Of a DNA stretch of 64,000 bases, positions 1 through 9,968 are shown piece by piece. A program made the translations under genes and the position numbers. The notes beneath the pieces are model-generated. The model saw nothing but the letters and a program-made list of their open reading frames with translations, was not told where the DNA came from and searched no databases. Within the stretch, counting starts at the first letter, position 1. Each line of letters opens with the position of its first letter. Source of the stretch: Flammeovirga sp. EKP202 (GTDB taxonomy: Bacteria > Bacteroidota > Bacteroidia > Cytophagales > Flammeovirgaceae); the NCBI RefSeq assembly GCF_014534745.1, contig NZ_JACVVP010000003.1, positions 124,001 to 188,000 of the forward strand, written 5' to 3'.

Positions 1-1
1 A

Positions 2-3000
2 TCTGTTTTGGATTTAGCTTTTGTAAGTTCGGCAACCGTAGATGAAAATGCTCAAAACCCTGATACAAATGGTTACCCTGAAGAAATTGTAGCCAAATAT
101 GTAAGAGACGACAGTCAATGGTCAGAGGTGCGATGGGATTTACCAGCAGGATCACAGTTTGATTTCACGAGTACAAAAACAGTATCGATGAAGGTATATG
201 TCAAAGATACTGGAATTGAGAACTTGAATAAGACTGTACAGGTAATCTTGAAAAAAGACAATGATTCACCTACACAGAAATCGGTTTTGGGGACATTAAA
301 ATGTTTGGATTCATGGCAAGAGTATCAATTTGACTTTTCGGGTTTTACCACTGAAGAGTTAGAGGGGTATAATTCCATTTCTTTTTACTTTGGAGCAAAT
401 GACAGTAATCCAGATTTTACTGCCACAGGCATGGAAGCTTATTTTGATGATTTAAGAGGACCAAAAGTAATCTCAGACAATATTATCACTTCTTTATCTA
501 CTGATGTAAGTGGAGGAAAAGTAGTGATGGATGTGGTAAGCTTATCTTCGTTAGTGAGTATTGAGAATACAGTATTTGAGTTGAAGGTGAATGGTTCAGC
601 AGTAACACATCAAGTCGTAGAGTTGGACAATAAAATTGAGTTTAGAGTAGAAACACCGATTAGTTATGGCAGTGATGTAACATTAAGTTATCTATCAGGT
701 ACAATTACGGATGAGGATAACAAGACGCTTGCTTATTTTAATGATAGAGAGGTGAGAAATACAACACTTCCGTATTCAGAAATCATCTATTACTATGATG
801 GATCAGCCAATGATGTCTCTTTCTACAATACTTATAAAGTGGTCACTTCAGAAGTAGATAACCCTTCAATATCTGAGGTGTCTCAAAGTGCTAGAGTGAC
901 AAAAGTGGTAAAAGAAGAGAACGCTCACTCACAAGTTCAGATTTTATACAATGGTCACTTTGAAACGGACATTGATAAAGTAGTCAAGCTAAAAGTATAT
1001 CAAGAAACTTCTGATGACGGTTTGTATTCAGCAAACAATACTTTGAGAGTAAGACTTAGAAATAATACAGATAACTCTTATGTTACTTTAAGCCAGACCA
1101 TCTCAGTTCAAGATCAATGGGTAGAATATACTTTTGATTTTAAAGACTTGCTTAGTGATGGAGATATTTTTGATCAAATGATTATCTTTTTCGGTCAAGA
1201 CGCTTCACCTTTCAATGGTAACGATAATGTGTATTACATCGATAATATTGAAGGACCAAGAATTAATTCTGATGCAGATAAAAGATTATCCTCTTTGATT
1301 GCTGATGGTGAAGGAGTGGAAGGTTTTTCATCGGATCAATTCAACTATGCGATAGAATTACCATATGGCTATCAAGGATTTCCTAATGTGGTGGCAAATA
1401 CTGTAAATGCTGAGGCTACCTATGAAGTAATTCATCCTGAAACCATTCCGGGATCTACGGCAGTAAGAGTGACAGCAAAAGATAATTCAACGATTGATTA
1501 TAATCTTTCGTTCAACATTGCTATTCCATCAAATGATGCAACGATAACAGAGTTGTTGTTAGATGATGTACTTATAAAAGATTTCTCAGCGGATGTTACA
1601 GAATATACGGTTGAATACCCTTACGGCTCAACTTATATTCCTACTGTTACAGCGGAAGTAAATGATGATTTAGCCTCATTAGAAGTAACCAATGCGATTG
1701 CTCTTCCTGGAAAAACAGAGGTGACTGTTACAGCACAAAGTGGTATTGAAAAAGTTTATGTAGTGAACTTCACGGTTACACCACCTTCAGAAGATAATAC
1801 ATTATCGGAGTTATTGGTTGATGGTAAGTTAATTACTGATTTTGATGCTTCACAAGAAAGTTATTCTATTGAATTGCCTTATGGGTCAACAGAAATTCCT
1901 GTAGTGACAGCGACTAAAAATGATGAAATGGCGTCTTTAGTAATTTCAGAAACAGATGAATTGCCAGGTGCGTCTACCATAACAGTTACAGCACAAAGTG
2001 GTATTGAAAAGGTTTATGTAGTGAACTTCACGGTTACACCACCATCAGAGGATAATACCTTATCAGAGTTGTTGGTTGATGGAACATTGATTACAGATTT
2101 TGATGCATCAACAGAGAGCTATACTATAGAGTTGCCTTACGGAACGACTGAGGTACCCGTAGTAACAGCGACCAAAAATGATGCAACGGCGTCATTAGCC
2201 ATTTCAGAAACGACAGAATTGCCAGGAGTATCTACCGTAACAGTAACAGCTCAAAGTGGTGCAGAAAAAGTTTATACGGTGAACTTCACGATTACGGCTC
2301 CATCAGAGGATAATACCTTATCAGAGTTGTTGGTAGATGGTACGTTAATTACAGGTTTCGATCCACTAGTTCAAAACTATACCATAGAATTACCTTACGG
2401 TACGACAGTAATTCCAGTGGTGACGGCTACGAAAAATAGTGAAACCACTACACTCGAAGTTGAAGAAACACAAGTATTACCAGGTACATCTACTGTAACT
2501 GTTACTGCTCAAAGCGGAGCTGAAAAAGTATATTCTGTCAACTTCACTATCACGGCTCCATCAGAAGATAACACTCTATCAGAGTTGTTGGTAGATGGTA
2601 CGTTAATTACAGATTTTGATGCATCAACGGATAGTTATACTATCGAACTGCCTTATGGATCAACAGAAATTCCTGTAGTGACGGCTACAAAAAATGATGC
2701 AACGGCGTCTTTGGTCATCTCAGAAACGACAGAATTGCCAGGAGTGTCTACCGTAACAGTAACAGCTCAAAGTGGTACAGAAAAAGTATATACTGTAACC
2801 TTCGAAGTAGCTGACCCTTCTACAAATACAAATTTAACATCTTTATCTATTGAGGATGAATTGGTCGAAAACTTTGATCCAGCTGTATTACAATATACCG
2901 TAGCATTACCAATGGGAACTTCAGAAGTGCCTCATTTATCAGCGGTATTGGAAGATAAAAATGCCAGTTATGCCATTTCAAATACAACAGTGCTTCCAGG

Positions 3001-3838
3001 GCAATCTACAGTGACAGTGACTGCGGAGGATGGAGAGACGAAATCAGTTTACGTAGTAGAATTCATTTATGATGAAACAGTGTCAAACAATGCATCATTG
3101 AAAGAATTGTTATTAGATGATGTTTTGATAGAAGGTTTCGATGCCGAAGTGTTTACGTATTCTGTTCACCTTCCATATGCTTCTTCAGTTCCTGTTGTAA
3201 CAGCAAGTGCTCAGCATGATATGGCCACCGTAACAGTGGGTGAGTTATCAGATGATCATAAGGTATTGATAGAAGTACTAGCAGAAGATCAGGTTTCAAA
3301 ACAAGAATATAGCGTTCAGTTTACATTCGAAACAGCCTCATCTAATGCGAATCTAACCGATATCCTTATTGGAGGTACAAGTCTGGAAGGCTTTAAGATA
3401 GATTCACTCAACTACTCTTATCAGTTAACTTCTTCAGTGATTCCTTCAATTGAAGTAGTGTTGGAAGATGAATTAGCGGATGTAGTGATCTCTGAAGTAA
3501 CTGAAGCAGGAAAAGTGGCGATCATTACAGTGACAGCACAAGATGGCGTGACGAAGAGTGTTTATTCAATATTATTCTTAGAAAATCAAGAACCGCCACT
3601 TTCTGTAGAAGAAGAGTTGGCTAATATCAAAGTATTTAAAGTAAATAATATACTTCATATAAGTGCTGATCAACCGCTCAGAGACAAGCAAATTGTCATC
3701 TCAGATGTACAAGGAAGAGTGATTCTGGCAACAATAGCTCAAGAAGAAAGATTTAATACACAAATTGTAGAAAATGGTCTACTAATTATCCAAATTTTAG
3801 GGGATAATTGCAGATATATTAAGAAGGTAGTTTTTTAG
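2..3838 (+). CDS. Giant T9SS-secreted repeat protein, 5' end outside window
   Basis: The reading frame is open to the left edge, so the true start lies outside. The visible part (about 1,279 codons) begins with two jelly-roll, carbohydrate-binding-like modules (visible residues 1-150 and 260-420; each contains a 'W.EY.FDF' strand and ends in 'DD/DNI.GP'). About nine cadherin-like beta-sandwich repeats of roughly 86 residues follow ('NTLSELLVDG..ITDFD' then 'PG.STVTVTAQSG..KVY'). The last 70 residues form a T9SS type A sorting domain ending in 'YIKKVVF'. It is therefore an exported, probably surface-attached adhesin or glycan-binding stalk. Repeats 3-6 are nearly identical at DNA level. No catalytic domain is visible in this part. 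The class is fairly certain, the ligand unknown. Confidence 0.8.
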   Translation, partial: SVLDLAFVSSATVDENAQNPDTNGYPEEIVAKYVRDDSQWSEVRWDLPAGSQFDFTSTKTVSMKVYVKDTGIENLNKTVQVILKKDNDSPTQKSVLGTLKCLDSWQEYQFDFSGFTTEELEGYNSISFYFGANDSNPDFTATGMEAYFDDLRGPKVISDNIITSLSTDVSGGKVVMDVVSLSSLVSIENTVFELKVNGSAVTHQVVELDNKIEFRVETPISYGSDVTLSYLSGTITDEDNKTLAYFNDREVRNTTLPYSEIIYYYDGSANDVSFYNTYKVVTSEVDNPSISEVSQSARVTKVVKEENAHSQVQILYNGHFETDIDKVVKLKVYQETSDDGLYSANNTLRVRLRNNTDNSYVTLSQTISVQDQWVEYTFDFKDLLSDGDIFDQMIIFFGQDASPFNGNDNVYYIDNIEGPRINSDADKRLSSLIADGEGVEGFSSDQFNYAIELPYGYQGFPNVVANTVNAEATYEVIHPETIPGSTAVRVTAKDNSTIDYNLSFNIAIPSNDATITELLLDDVLIKDFSADVTEYTVEYPYGSTYIPTVTAEVNDDLASLEVTNAIALPGKTEVTVTAQSGIEKVYVVNFTVTPPSEDNTLSELLVDGKLITDFDASQESYSIELPYGSTEIPVVTATKNDEMASLVISETDELPGASTITVTAQSGIEKVYVVNFTVTPPSEDNTLSELLVDGTLITDFDASTESYTIELPYGTTEVPVVTATKNDATASLAISETTELPGVSTVTVTAQSGAEKVYTVNFTITAPSEDNTLSELLVDGTLITGFDPLVQNYTIELPYGTTVIPVVTATKNSETTTLEVEETQVLPGTSTVTVTAQSGAEKVYSVNFTITAPSEDNTLSELLVDGTLITDFDASTDSYTIELPYGSTEIPVVTATKNDATASLVISETTELPGVSTVTVTAQSGTEKVYTVTFEVADPSTNTNLTSLSIEDELVENFDPAVLQYTVALPMGTSEVPHLSAVLEDKNASYAISNTTVLPGQSTVTVTAEDGETKSVYVVEFIYDETVSNNASLKELLLDDVLIEGFDAEVFTYSVHLPYASSVPVVTASAQHDMATVTVGELSDDHKVLIEVLAEDQVSKQEYSVQFTFETASSNANLTDILIGGTSLEGFKIDSLNYSYQLTSSVIPSIEVVLEDELADVVISEVTEAGKVAIITVTAQDGVTKSVYSILFLENQEPPLSVEEELANIKVFKVNNILHISADQPLRDKQIVISDVQGRVILATIAQEERFNTQIVENGLLIIQILGDNCRYIKKVVF
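1793..2824 (+). repeat. Four in-frame 258-bp tandem DNA repeats
   Basis: The start of the repeat unit (gataatac...) recurs at 1793, 2051, 2309 and 2567, exactly 258 bp (86 codons) apart, with only scattered substitutions between units. The repeats encode the central cadherin-like sandwiches. Exact periodicity and high DNA identity indicate recent unequal recombination, so the unit number may vary between strains. Confidence 0.9.
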
Positions 3839-3928
3839 AGCATGATATAGAAAGCTCTGGACCTCAACTTGGTAGTGCTTTGTGTGTGAGGTCTCAAAAT
3901 ACTAATGTAGTATCAATTTTTTAGTGGA

Positions 3929-3957
3929 GCATCAGGACATCAAACCTGTCCTGATGC
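3929..3957 (+). terminator. Hairpin after the surface-protein gene
   Basis: An 11-bp perfect stem (GCATCAGGACA/TGTCCTGATGC) with a 7-nt loop lies 90 bp after the stop. It is followed by a weak T-rich stretch. A second inverted repeat (GACCTCA/TGAGGTC) lies at about 3860-3893. It separates this gene from the sulfatase operon. Confidence 0.6.
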
Positions 3958-4012
3958 ACACTTTAAAGATGAACTTCTTATTACTTAACCTATTGGATTA
4001 AATATTACAAGT

Positions 4013-5365
4013 ATGAATATTAGAGTTATTATATTGACGATTTTTACTGTTATATCACTATCATCCTTTGCACAAGAAAAAAAGACAAACGTTATTTTTA
4101 TCTTCGCAGACGACTGGGGGTATGGTGATTTAGGCAAGCATGGAAGCACCTTTTGCAAAACACCAAATTTAGATAGGATGATAGACGAAGGCACTGACTT
4201 TACAGAGTTTGTTGTCAACAGTCCTGTTTGTTCTCCAAGTAGAACAGCCGTCATGACTGGTCAATATCCTGCAAGACTTAGCGTACATCAACATTTCGCA
4301 ACACCCAAACATCATATAGAGGCGGGTATGCCTGATTGGTTAGATCCCAAAGCAACAACAGTACAAGACCTTTTTAAGAAAAACGGATATGTTACAGGTC
4401 ATTTTGGAAAATGGCACCTGACAAATCGTAGCATCAAAGATGCACCAACTCCTTATGAATATGGCTATGATGACTATGCCGCATTTAACCTTCCTGGACA
4501 ACAAATTCAGACAGAAGAAACAGTACCGAAAGCCATTGAGTTTATAGAAAAAAATAAAAAGAAACCCTTTTTTATCAATTTATGGTTGCACGAGCCACAT
4601 ACACCACACTTTCCTCAAAAACAGTTCTTGGAGCAATTCAAAGATCTTCCAGAACAACAGCAAGTGTATGCCGCTGTTATTGCAGAAGCTGATTTTTATG
4701 TAGGAGAACTTTTTAAGAAATTGAGGACTTTAGGATTGGATAAAAATACCTTGGTCGTTTTCTCTTCTGATAATGGTCCTGAACATACACACGGAGAGAA
4801 AAGAAAATATCATCAAGGAAATACAGATGCTTTAGGATTATATTATTGTGTTGGAGAAACAGGTGGATTGAAAGGAAAAAAGAGATCTTTATTTCAAGGA
4901 GGCGTAAAAGTACCTTTCATAGCGTGGATGCCAGGTGTGGTACCAGCAGGAAAAGTGGATCAGACTTCTGTAATTACAGGAGTGGATATGCCTGCTACTT
5001 TCTTAGATATGGCAGGACTATCGATCAAGGATACTAAAGAAATGGATGGGGAATCAAGAGCAAGTGTATTAAAAGGAAAACCATCACCAAGAAAGAAACC
5101 AGTTTTCTGGGAGTGGAAAGGTTTTCACGGAAAAGATTACTATTGGCCTCATTTAGGAATAAGAAAAGGAAAATGGAAAATGATGATGAGTACAGATCAT
5201 TCCAAAGTGGAATTATATAATATGGAACTCGATCCAAAAGAGCAAAATGACCTGGCATCTCAATTTCCTGAAGTGATAGTAGAACTGAAAAAGGAAATGT
5301 TGGATTGGCAATCAGAACTTCCCGAGTTACCAGATCCAAATTGTATTTCTGACGTACGTCTTTAA
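4013..5365 (+). CDS. Secreted family S1 sulfatase
   Basis: Type I formylglycine-dependent sulfatase, predicted to cleave sulfate esters from a glycan outside the cytoplasm. Residues 1-20 form a signal peptide ending in 'SSFAQ'. The metal-binding pair D33-D34 ('FADDWGYGDLG') is followed by the activation motif C73-S-P-S-R, whose cysteine is converted to formylglycine. 'GHFGKWHL' and 'SSDNGPEH' supply the other expected active-site residues. At 450 aa it is a normal length. It starts a three-gene operon with two esterases (gaps of 12 bp and then a 1-bp overlap), which suggests a substrate that is both sulfated and acylated. The substrate cannot be read from the sequence. Confidence 0.92.
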   Translation: MNIRVIILTIFTVISLSSFAQEKKTNVIFIFADDWGYGDLGKHGSTFCKTPNLDRMIDEGTDFTEFVVNSPVCSPSRTAVMTGQYPARLSVHQHFATPKHHIEAGMPDWLDPKATTVQDLFKKNGYVTGHFGKWHLTNRSIKDAPTPYEYGYDDYAAFNLPGQQIQTEETVPKAIEFIEKNKKKPFFINLWLHEPHTPHFPQKQFLEQFKDLPEQQQVYAAVIAEADFYVGELFKKLRTLGLDKNTLVVFSSDNGPEHTHGEKRKYHQGNTDALGLYYCVGETGGLKGKKRSLFQGGVKVPFIAWMPGVVPAGKVDQTSVITGVDMPATFLDMAGLSIKDTKEMDGESRASVLKGKPSPRKKPVFWEWKGFHGKDYYWPHLGIRKGKWKMMMSTDHSKVELYNMELDPKEQNDLASQFPEVIVELKKEMLDWQSELPELPDPNCISDVRL

Positions 5366-5377
5366 TCGTTATATGAA

Positions 5378-6595
5378 ATGAAGTGTTTGCTGTTTTACTT
5401 ATTATGTATCCCTACTTTTCTATTTGCACAAAAAAAAGAGATAAGTTGGGATTTAGAAAAGCTTTTCAAGGCTCCCAAATGGGAAAAAGCAGATGAAGCT
5501 CAAGTAGAGGGAATGCAGAGTATTTATTATGAAGGCATTTCCTATAAAGGCAAGCCTACGAAAGTATATGCCTATTATAGCTATCCTAAGACACCTAAAC
5601 CCGAAGGAGGATATCCTGCAGTTGTATTAGTGCATGGAGGAGGAGGTACAGGATATCCTACCTGGGTAAAGAAGTGGAATGAGGAGGGTTTTGTTGCTAT
5701 TTCTATGGATTTAGAAGGGCATATTCCTTCAAATAAAAAACATGATGAAAGGGATACTTTTAAAGGATCTGGACCACAGCGAAATGGTGTTTTTCATGAT
5801 TATGATTTGCCTTTGCAAGATCAATGGTATTATCAAGCCATTGCTCAAGTGATATTAGGACATTCATTGCTCCGCTCTTTTGAAGATGTCAATCCTAATA
5901 AAACAGGAATTACAGGTATCAGTTGGGGAGGAATGCTGACGAGTTCCATTTCAGGAATTGATGACCGTTTTCAGTTTGCGATTCCTATTTATGGATGTGG
6001 TTTTTTGAAAGGTACCGATGGGCATATGGGAAAGGCATTAGCTTCTGACAACGTGGCTTACCTAGAGAATGCAATGACTTATTTAGAAGCTTCAGTGTAT
6101 TTGCCTCAAGCACAAATGCCCCTACTTTTTGTCAACGGGACCAATGATGCACACTTTCCACTTCCCGCCACAGTACAATCTAAAAAGGCAGTGAAAGGAG
6201 ACGCATTTTTATACCTTGAAAATGGATTAAACCATAGTCATTACTTTGGTTGGAATGTAAAAGAAAGCTATGCTTTTGCAGATCAAATCATCAATGGGGT
6301 ACCTCACTTTGCAAAATTGACAACTCCTAAAGTGAAGAAAGGGAAGGTGATCGTTTCTATTTTAAATAACATCAATATTAAAGAAATACAAGTTCTTTAT
6401 ACAACGGACAGTAAGAGTGAGTGGGTTGAAAAGGAATGGAAAACGGAAAAAGTAGAGAAGTGGAAAGGTAAAAAGATCCATTCAATTTTACCCGAAAATA
6501 CTCATGCAGCCTATTTCCAAGTGATGACAGAAGAAGGTGTTACTACCTCTTCAGAAATGATTGTAATTCAAAACGAAAATATTGGTCAACTGTAA
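5378..6595 (+). CDS. Secreted alpha/beta hydrolase, acetyl-esterase/DLH-like
   Basis: Signal peptide (residues 1-17, 'LLCIPTFLFAQ') followed by an alpha/beta-hydrolase fold. The oxyanion region is 'VLVHGGGGTGYP' and the nucleophile elbow is 'GISWGGM' (G-x-S-x-G). A late 'NGTNDAHF' Asp and 'NHSHYF' His complete a plausible triad. The layout resembles secreted acetyl-xylan-esterase or dienelactone-hydrolase-like enzymes of polysaccharide loci. A C-terminal beta-rich tail (about residue 310 on) may pack against the substrate. Its stop TAA overlaps the next gene's ATG by one base, so the two are translationally coupled. Deacylation of a glycan is an inference from context. Confidence 0.75.
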   Translation: MKCLLFYLLCIPTFLFAQKKEISWDLEKLFKAPKWEKADEAQVEGMQSIYYEGISYKGKPTKVYAYYSYPKTPKPEGGYPAVVLVHGGGGTGYPTWVKKWNEEGFVAISMDLEGHIPSNKKHDERDTFKGSGPQRNGVFHDYDLPLQDQWYYQAIAQVILGHSLLRSFEDVNPNKTGITGISWGGMLTSSISGIDDRFQFAIPIYGCGFLKGTDGHMGKALASDNVAYLENAMTYLEASVYLPQAQMPLLFVNGTNDAHFPLPATVQSKKAVKGDAFLYLENGLNHSHYFGWNVKESYAFADQIINGVPHFAKLTTPKVKKGKVIVSILNNINIKEIQVLYTTDSKSEWVEKEWKTEKVEKWKGKKIHSILPENTHAAYFQVMTEEGVTTSSEMIVIQNENIGQL

Positions 6596-7758
6596 TGAAA
6601 ACAATACTAACATTTTTACTTATTCTTCCTGTATTTGCCTTTGCGAAAGAGAAATACAAAAAAGAAGGAATAAAGCCAGGACAAGAGTTGAAATATGGTA
6701 ATAAGCTTTTTAAATGGGAAGCAGATACCAACGGGAATGAAGTGATAGACCTTGATGAGGTACTTTATTCAGACAATGGAAACTGGAGAAAATTAAATGA
6801 AAATGATGAGAAGGACACGCATCTTTTTGAGGAAACAATTATGTACAGAAGGCAATTACGTTTTGTAGAAAGCGATGCTTTTATCTATAAATCCACACCC
6901 AATCGTGACCTTGCTTTATTTGTCGATTACCCTTCAGATTGGAAAAAATCAGATCAGAGAGTAGCAATCATTTGGTATTACGGAGGTGCCTGGAGTTCTG
7001 GAAACATTCTTCATTTTAAACCTCAAGCAGAATATTTTACACAAAGGGGTATTGTTAATATCAGAGTAGATTATAGAGTTGTACAGAGAGATGGTATATC
7101 AGACGGTGGTTATACATCAGCACAAGATGCCAAAACAGCTTTACGTTGGGTAAAAAGAAATGCAAAACTATTAGGTGTTGACCCTGATAAAATTATAGTA
7201 GGAGGAGGTTCTGCGGGCGGACACCTTGCTTTAGCTACGCAATTGAAATCAGTAGATGACCCAAACGATGATTTGAGTATAAATACAGATGTAATCGGTT
7301 TTATTTTGCACAACCCTTATGTCGTTTACCTCAATGAGAAATCATATGTATTCAATTTGGATTATTCAAAATTAGCACCTGTTTGGGTAGCTTATGGATT
7401 GAAAGATATCGCCGCTTATAACGATGATACGTCTCAGAAGAGAACGGAACGTAATGGTGAATCTTTTGTGAAGTTATTAGCAGAAAAGAATAAAGGGAGT
7501 TTTGCTTTTATAAAAGAAAACGGAGGACATGGTTTTTGCTCTTCTCCCCAATTTCTAGAAGAATCTACTCATTCTACGGATCAATTTTTACAAACGCTAG
7601 GAGTACTTGATGATCAAATGGGAAAAGTAACCTCTAAGGCACAATGGTTCCTAAAGATTGAAAGGAGAAAACAAATCATTTCTGATCATACTTTACGTTT
7701 GACGAAATACCGTAAAGGACAATCAGTAAATAGCTTTTCTTCTGATCATTCGAAATAA
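6595..7758 (+). CDS. Secreted BD-FAE/HSL-like esterase with EF-hand-like loop
   Basis: Signal peptide (residues 1-17) and a C-terminal alpha/beta-hydrolase domain: 'YYGGAWSSG' replaces the usual HGG oxyanion motif, the nucleophile elbow is 'GGGSAGGHLALA', and the acid and His are in the 'YGLKDIAAYND' and 'NGGHGF' regions. This resembles bifunctional carbohydrate esterases of the BD-FAE or hormone-sensitive-lipase type. Between signal peptide and hydrolase, residues 44-55 read DTNGNEVIDLDE. This matches a calcium-binding EF-hand loop (D1, N3, N5, I8, D9, E12). Last gene of the sulfatase operon. The substrate is unknown. Confidence 0.72.
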   Translation: MKTILTFLLILPVFAFAKEKYKKEGIKPGQELKYGNKLFKWEADTNGNEVIDLDEVLYSDNGNWRKLNENDEKDTHLFEETIMYRRQLRFVESDAFIYKSTPNRDLALFVDYPSDWKKSDQRVAIIWYYGGAWSSGNILHFKPQAEYFTQRGIVNIRVDYRVVQRDGISDGGYTSAQDAKTALRWVKRNAKLLGVDPDKIIVGGGSAGGHLALATQLKSVDDPNDDLSINTDVIGFILHNPYVVYLNEKSYVFNLDYSKLAPVWVAYGLKDIAAYNDDTSQKRTERNGESFVKLLAEKNKGSFAFIKENGGHGFCSSPQFLEESTHSTDQFLQTLGVLDDQMGKVTSKAQWFLKIERRKQIISDHTLRLTKYRKGQSVNSFSSDHSK

Positions 7759-7813
7759 TTGAACAAGTAGGCTATTAACATTTTTAATACTAGGTAAAAA
7801 TAATCGGGTGTTT

Positions 7814-7952
7814 CGTGCACCATAGTTAAAACTTTGGGTAGGTGATATAGCAACCTCACCAAGACTAAAGTCTTGAAGGTTGATTTCGGAGGCAACACTT
7901 TAGTGTTGTAGGAGTCAATATCACCAGCCCATGACTTCAGTCATGGTGCACG
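7814..7952. repeat. Family C hairpin repeat, copy 1
   Basis: About 139 bp bounded by the inverted ends CGTGCACCAT/ATGGTGCACG. It contains a second nested pair (AGGTGAT/ATCACC region) and small internal palindromes (AAGACTAAAGTCTT, CAACACTTTAGTGTTG). A diverged copy with the same order of sub-palindromes is at 49851-49992. It has no coding potential and forms a predicted multi-branched structure in the gap between the sulfatase operon and the next gene. Confidence 0.8.
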
Positions 7953-8056
7953 ATATTTTGTGCTTTTTTTCTTACCATGTAATTATCTGTATCCATCTAA
8001 ATTTAAACCCCACATCATCTCATTTTTTTGATTCACTATACCAAAAGTTATAAATA

Positions 8057-9877
8057 ATGAAATCACTATTATTCGCTATTCCTTTCTTCTTATTGGTAGT
8101 AATGACCAATGCACAATCGTCTAAAGTTTTTCCAGACAAGCTTGTAATGGCATTAAATCATCCTTACTCGCTGTATAGTGCACAATCACCTTGGTTCGGA
8201 TTCTTTCAGTATTCTAATTACGTCAATAAAGACATAGGTGTACATACCACAGAAGCTACTTATTTACCATTGATCTCAGAAATTGCCAATCCTTTATATA
8301 TAGATGATGCGGTGAAATTTGAGATGTTATCAGCACAAGCAAGTGGAGTAGATGGCTTCCAATTTGTCATTAGGTATATTCCTTTTGGTGATTTAAAAGT
8401 ACTTTCAAGAATAATAGAGGCTTATCATAGAGTGGCGAATGAAGAGAATATAGATTTTAAGTTTTCACTCTTCCTAGATTTTCATCATCCAGCTTCAGTA
8501 AAGCAGGATCAGATGATGAATATGATGAAAATGCAATTAAAATATGCATTAGAAAATACAACTTACAGCCCTAAATGGCTGAGGTCAGAAAGGGGAGAAA
8601 TTATTACTTTGACGGGTAATACGGAATCAATAATTGATGAGTTAAACATTTCAAATGTGTCTTATGGGACCATTCAAGCCAAAATAGAAAACGATTTAAG
8701 TTATGTAGATACCGTTGATTCAGCTTTAGTATCTATCGAAAAATTTGTCAATGAACCTTTAGAATATATTTATCAAACGCGATTTCCAAGAAGTAAAAAT
8801 TATATCAATAAAGTACTATCAAAATACGCTGGAATCTGGAATATTCATGTCAACAATAGTGCAGTAGATGAGATTATTCCTTCATTGGCAAAAAAACACA
8901 ATAAACCTTATGTACAGTTTTTGTCGGCTCAAGAAAGCCAATTTATGTATAGAAAGAATAAACCTCATGGTTTGGTAATATCTGCCAATAAACAGACAGG
9001 GACGTTTAGAGGTGAACTTCAGAATGCCGTGAACTTTGATGCTCAGATGATCAGCTTAAACTCATGGAATGATCTCAAAAAAGGGAACTTTATTGCACCT
9101 GAACTAAATCATGGTTTTGGCTTTAACGTTTTATTAAAACACTATAAAGACCAGTGGAAAAATAATGAAATGAGTAAAGATGAAATACTTTTATTGGCAT
9201 ACAATACTACAAAAACAACCACAGAAGTAAAGTCCCAACTAGATTTAATAATAACAGAACGACATGCTAAAAAAGAGGATATGGATAAGGTGGAAATTGT
9301 TACTTATTTAACCTCTGAAGGCGATGTTTACTGTAATGAACAGTTTGTAGGAAAGGCTCCAAAAGGGATGAACAGTTTTTATTTAGATATACCCAATGGA
9401 GGAGTGACTGCCGAAGTGAAAAGAGAAAACAAGGCAGTATATGTAGTCACAGGAAAAACACCGATAAGAGATAAAGCCTATCGTTATAATTTTTTAATTA
9501 ATACTTACACAAATCAAGATCAGAAGTTTCTAGATCAAATTATTGATTTAGCTGTAGACCCTGTAGTGAGACAAAACACGATGCGCTTTTTACTCACACA
9601 GAAACAACAACAAGCTTATAAAGAAGCAGTGAGAACCAAAGTGATGGAGAATATAAACACACTGAAAGAACATCAAATTACATCATCAAGCTTAAGCCAA
9701 AAAAGAGCTAAAACAAATAAGAAATATAAAAAAGAAATAGCTCGAATTCTCGGTAGTCAAAACTATTCTATTTGGGAAGAAATAGAAATGGAAGCAGAGG
9801 AATTATCAAGAAGGAGACATGCCTCTTATAAAGAAGGAGAGGTGAAAGGACAACTACTACAGCCGTTTGAATTTTAA
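8057..9877 (+). CDS. Secreted GH71/GH99-like putative glycosidase
   Basis: 606 aa with a signal peptide (residues 1-19, 'LLVVMTNAQ'). The next region contains 'LVMALNHPY' and 'MLSAQASGVDGFQFVI', followed by an alternating alpha/beta pattern such as 'KFSLFLDFHH' and 'ISLNSWNDLKKG'. The 'G-x-DGF' strand and 'SWNDW'-like motif recall TIM-barrel families GH71 and GH99, but the match is weak and I cannot name catalytic residues. The last 120 residues are lysine- and glutamate-rich helices. It stands alone, with about 300 bp upstream holding a family C repeat. It could be a new glycosidase subfamily or an inactive homologue. Confidence 0.45.
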   Translation: MKSLLFAIPFFLLVVMTNAQSSKVFPDKLVMALNHPYSLYSAQSPWFGFFQYSNYVNKDIGVHTTEATYLPLISEIANPLYIDDAVKFEMLSAQASGVDGFQFVIRYIPFGDLKVLSRIIEAYHRVANEENIDFKFSLFLDFHHPASVKQDQMMNMMKMQLKYALENTTYSPKWLRSERGEIITLTGNTESIIDELNISNVSYGTIQAKIENDLSYVDTVDSALVSIEKFVNEPLEYIYQTRFPRSKNYINKVLSKYAGIWNIHVNNSAVDEIIPSLAKKHNKPYVQFLSAQESQFMYRKNKPHGLVISANKQTGTFRGELQNAVNFDAQMISLNSWNDLKKGNFIAPELNHGFGFNVLLKHYKDQWKNNEMSKDEILLLAYNTTKTTTEVKSQLDLIITERHAKKEDMDKVEIVTYLTSEGDVYCNEQFVGKAPKGMNSFYLDIPNGGVTAEVKRENKAVYVVTGKTPIRDKAYRYNFLINTYTNQDQKFLDQIIDLAVDPVVRQNTMRFLLTQKQQQAYKEAVRTKVMENINTLKEHQITSSSLSQKRAKTNKKYKKEIARILGSQNYSIWEEIEMEAEELSRRRHASYKEGEVKGQLLQPFEF

Positions 9878-9968
9878 AAATTACACACTAAAGCAGTTAA
9901 ACATTTGAAATTGGGAAAAGTTAGATCTTCTTTTTTTGATTGTATAACTGCTAATAAGCAATACTCGA

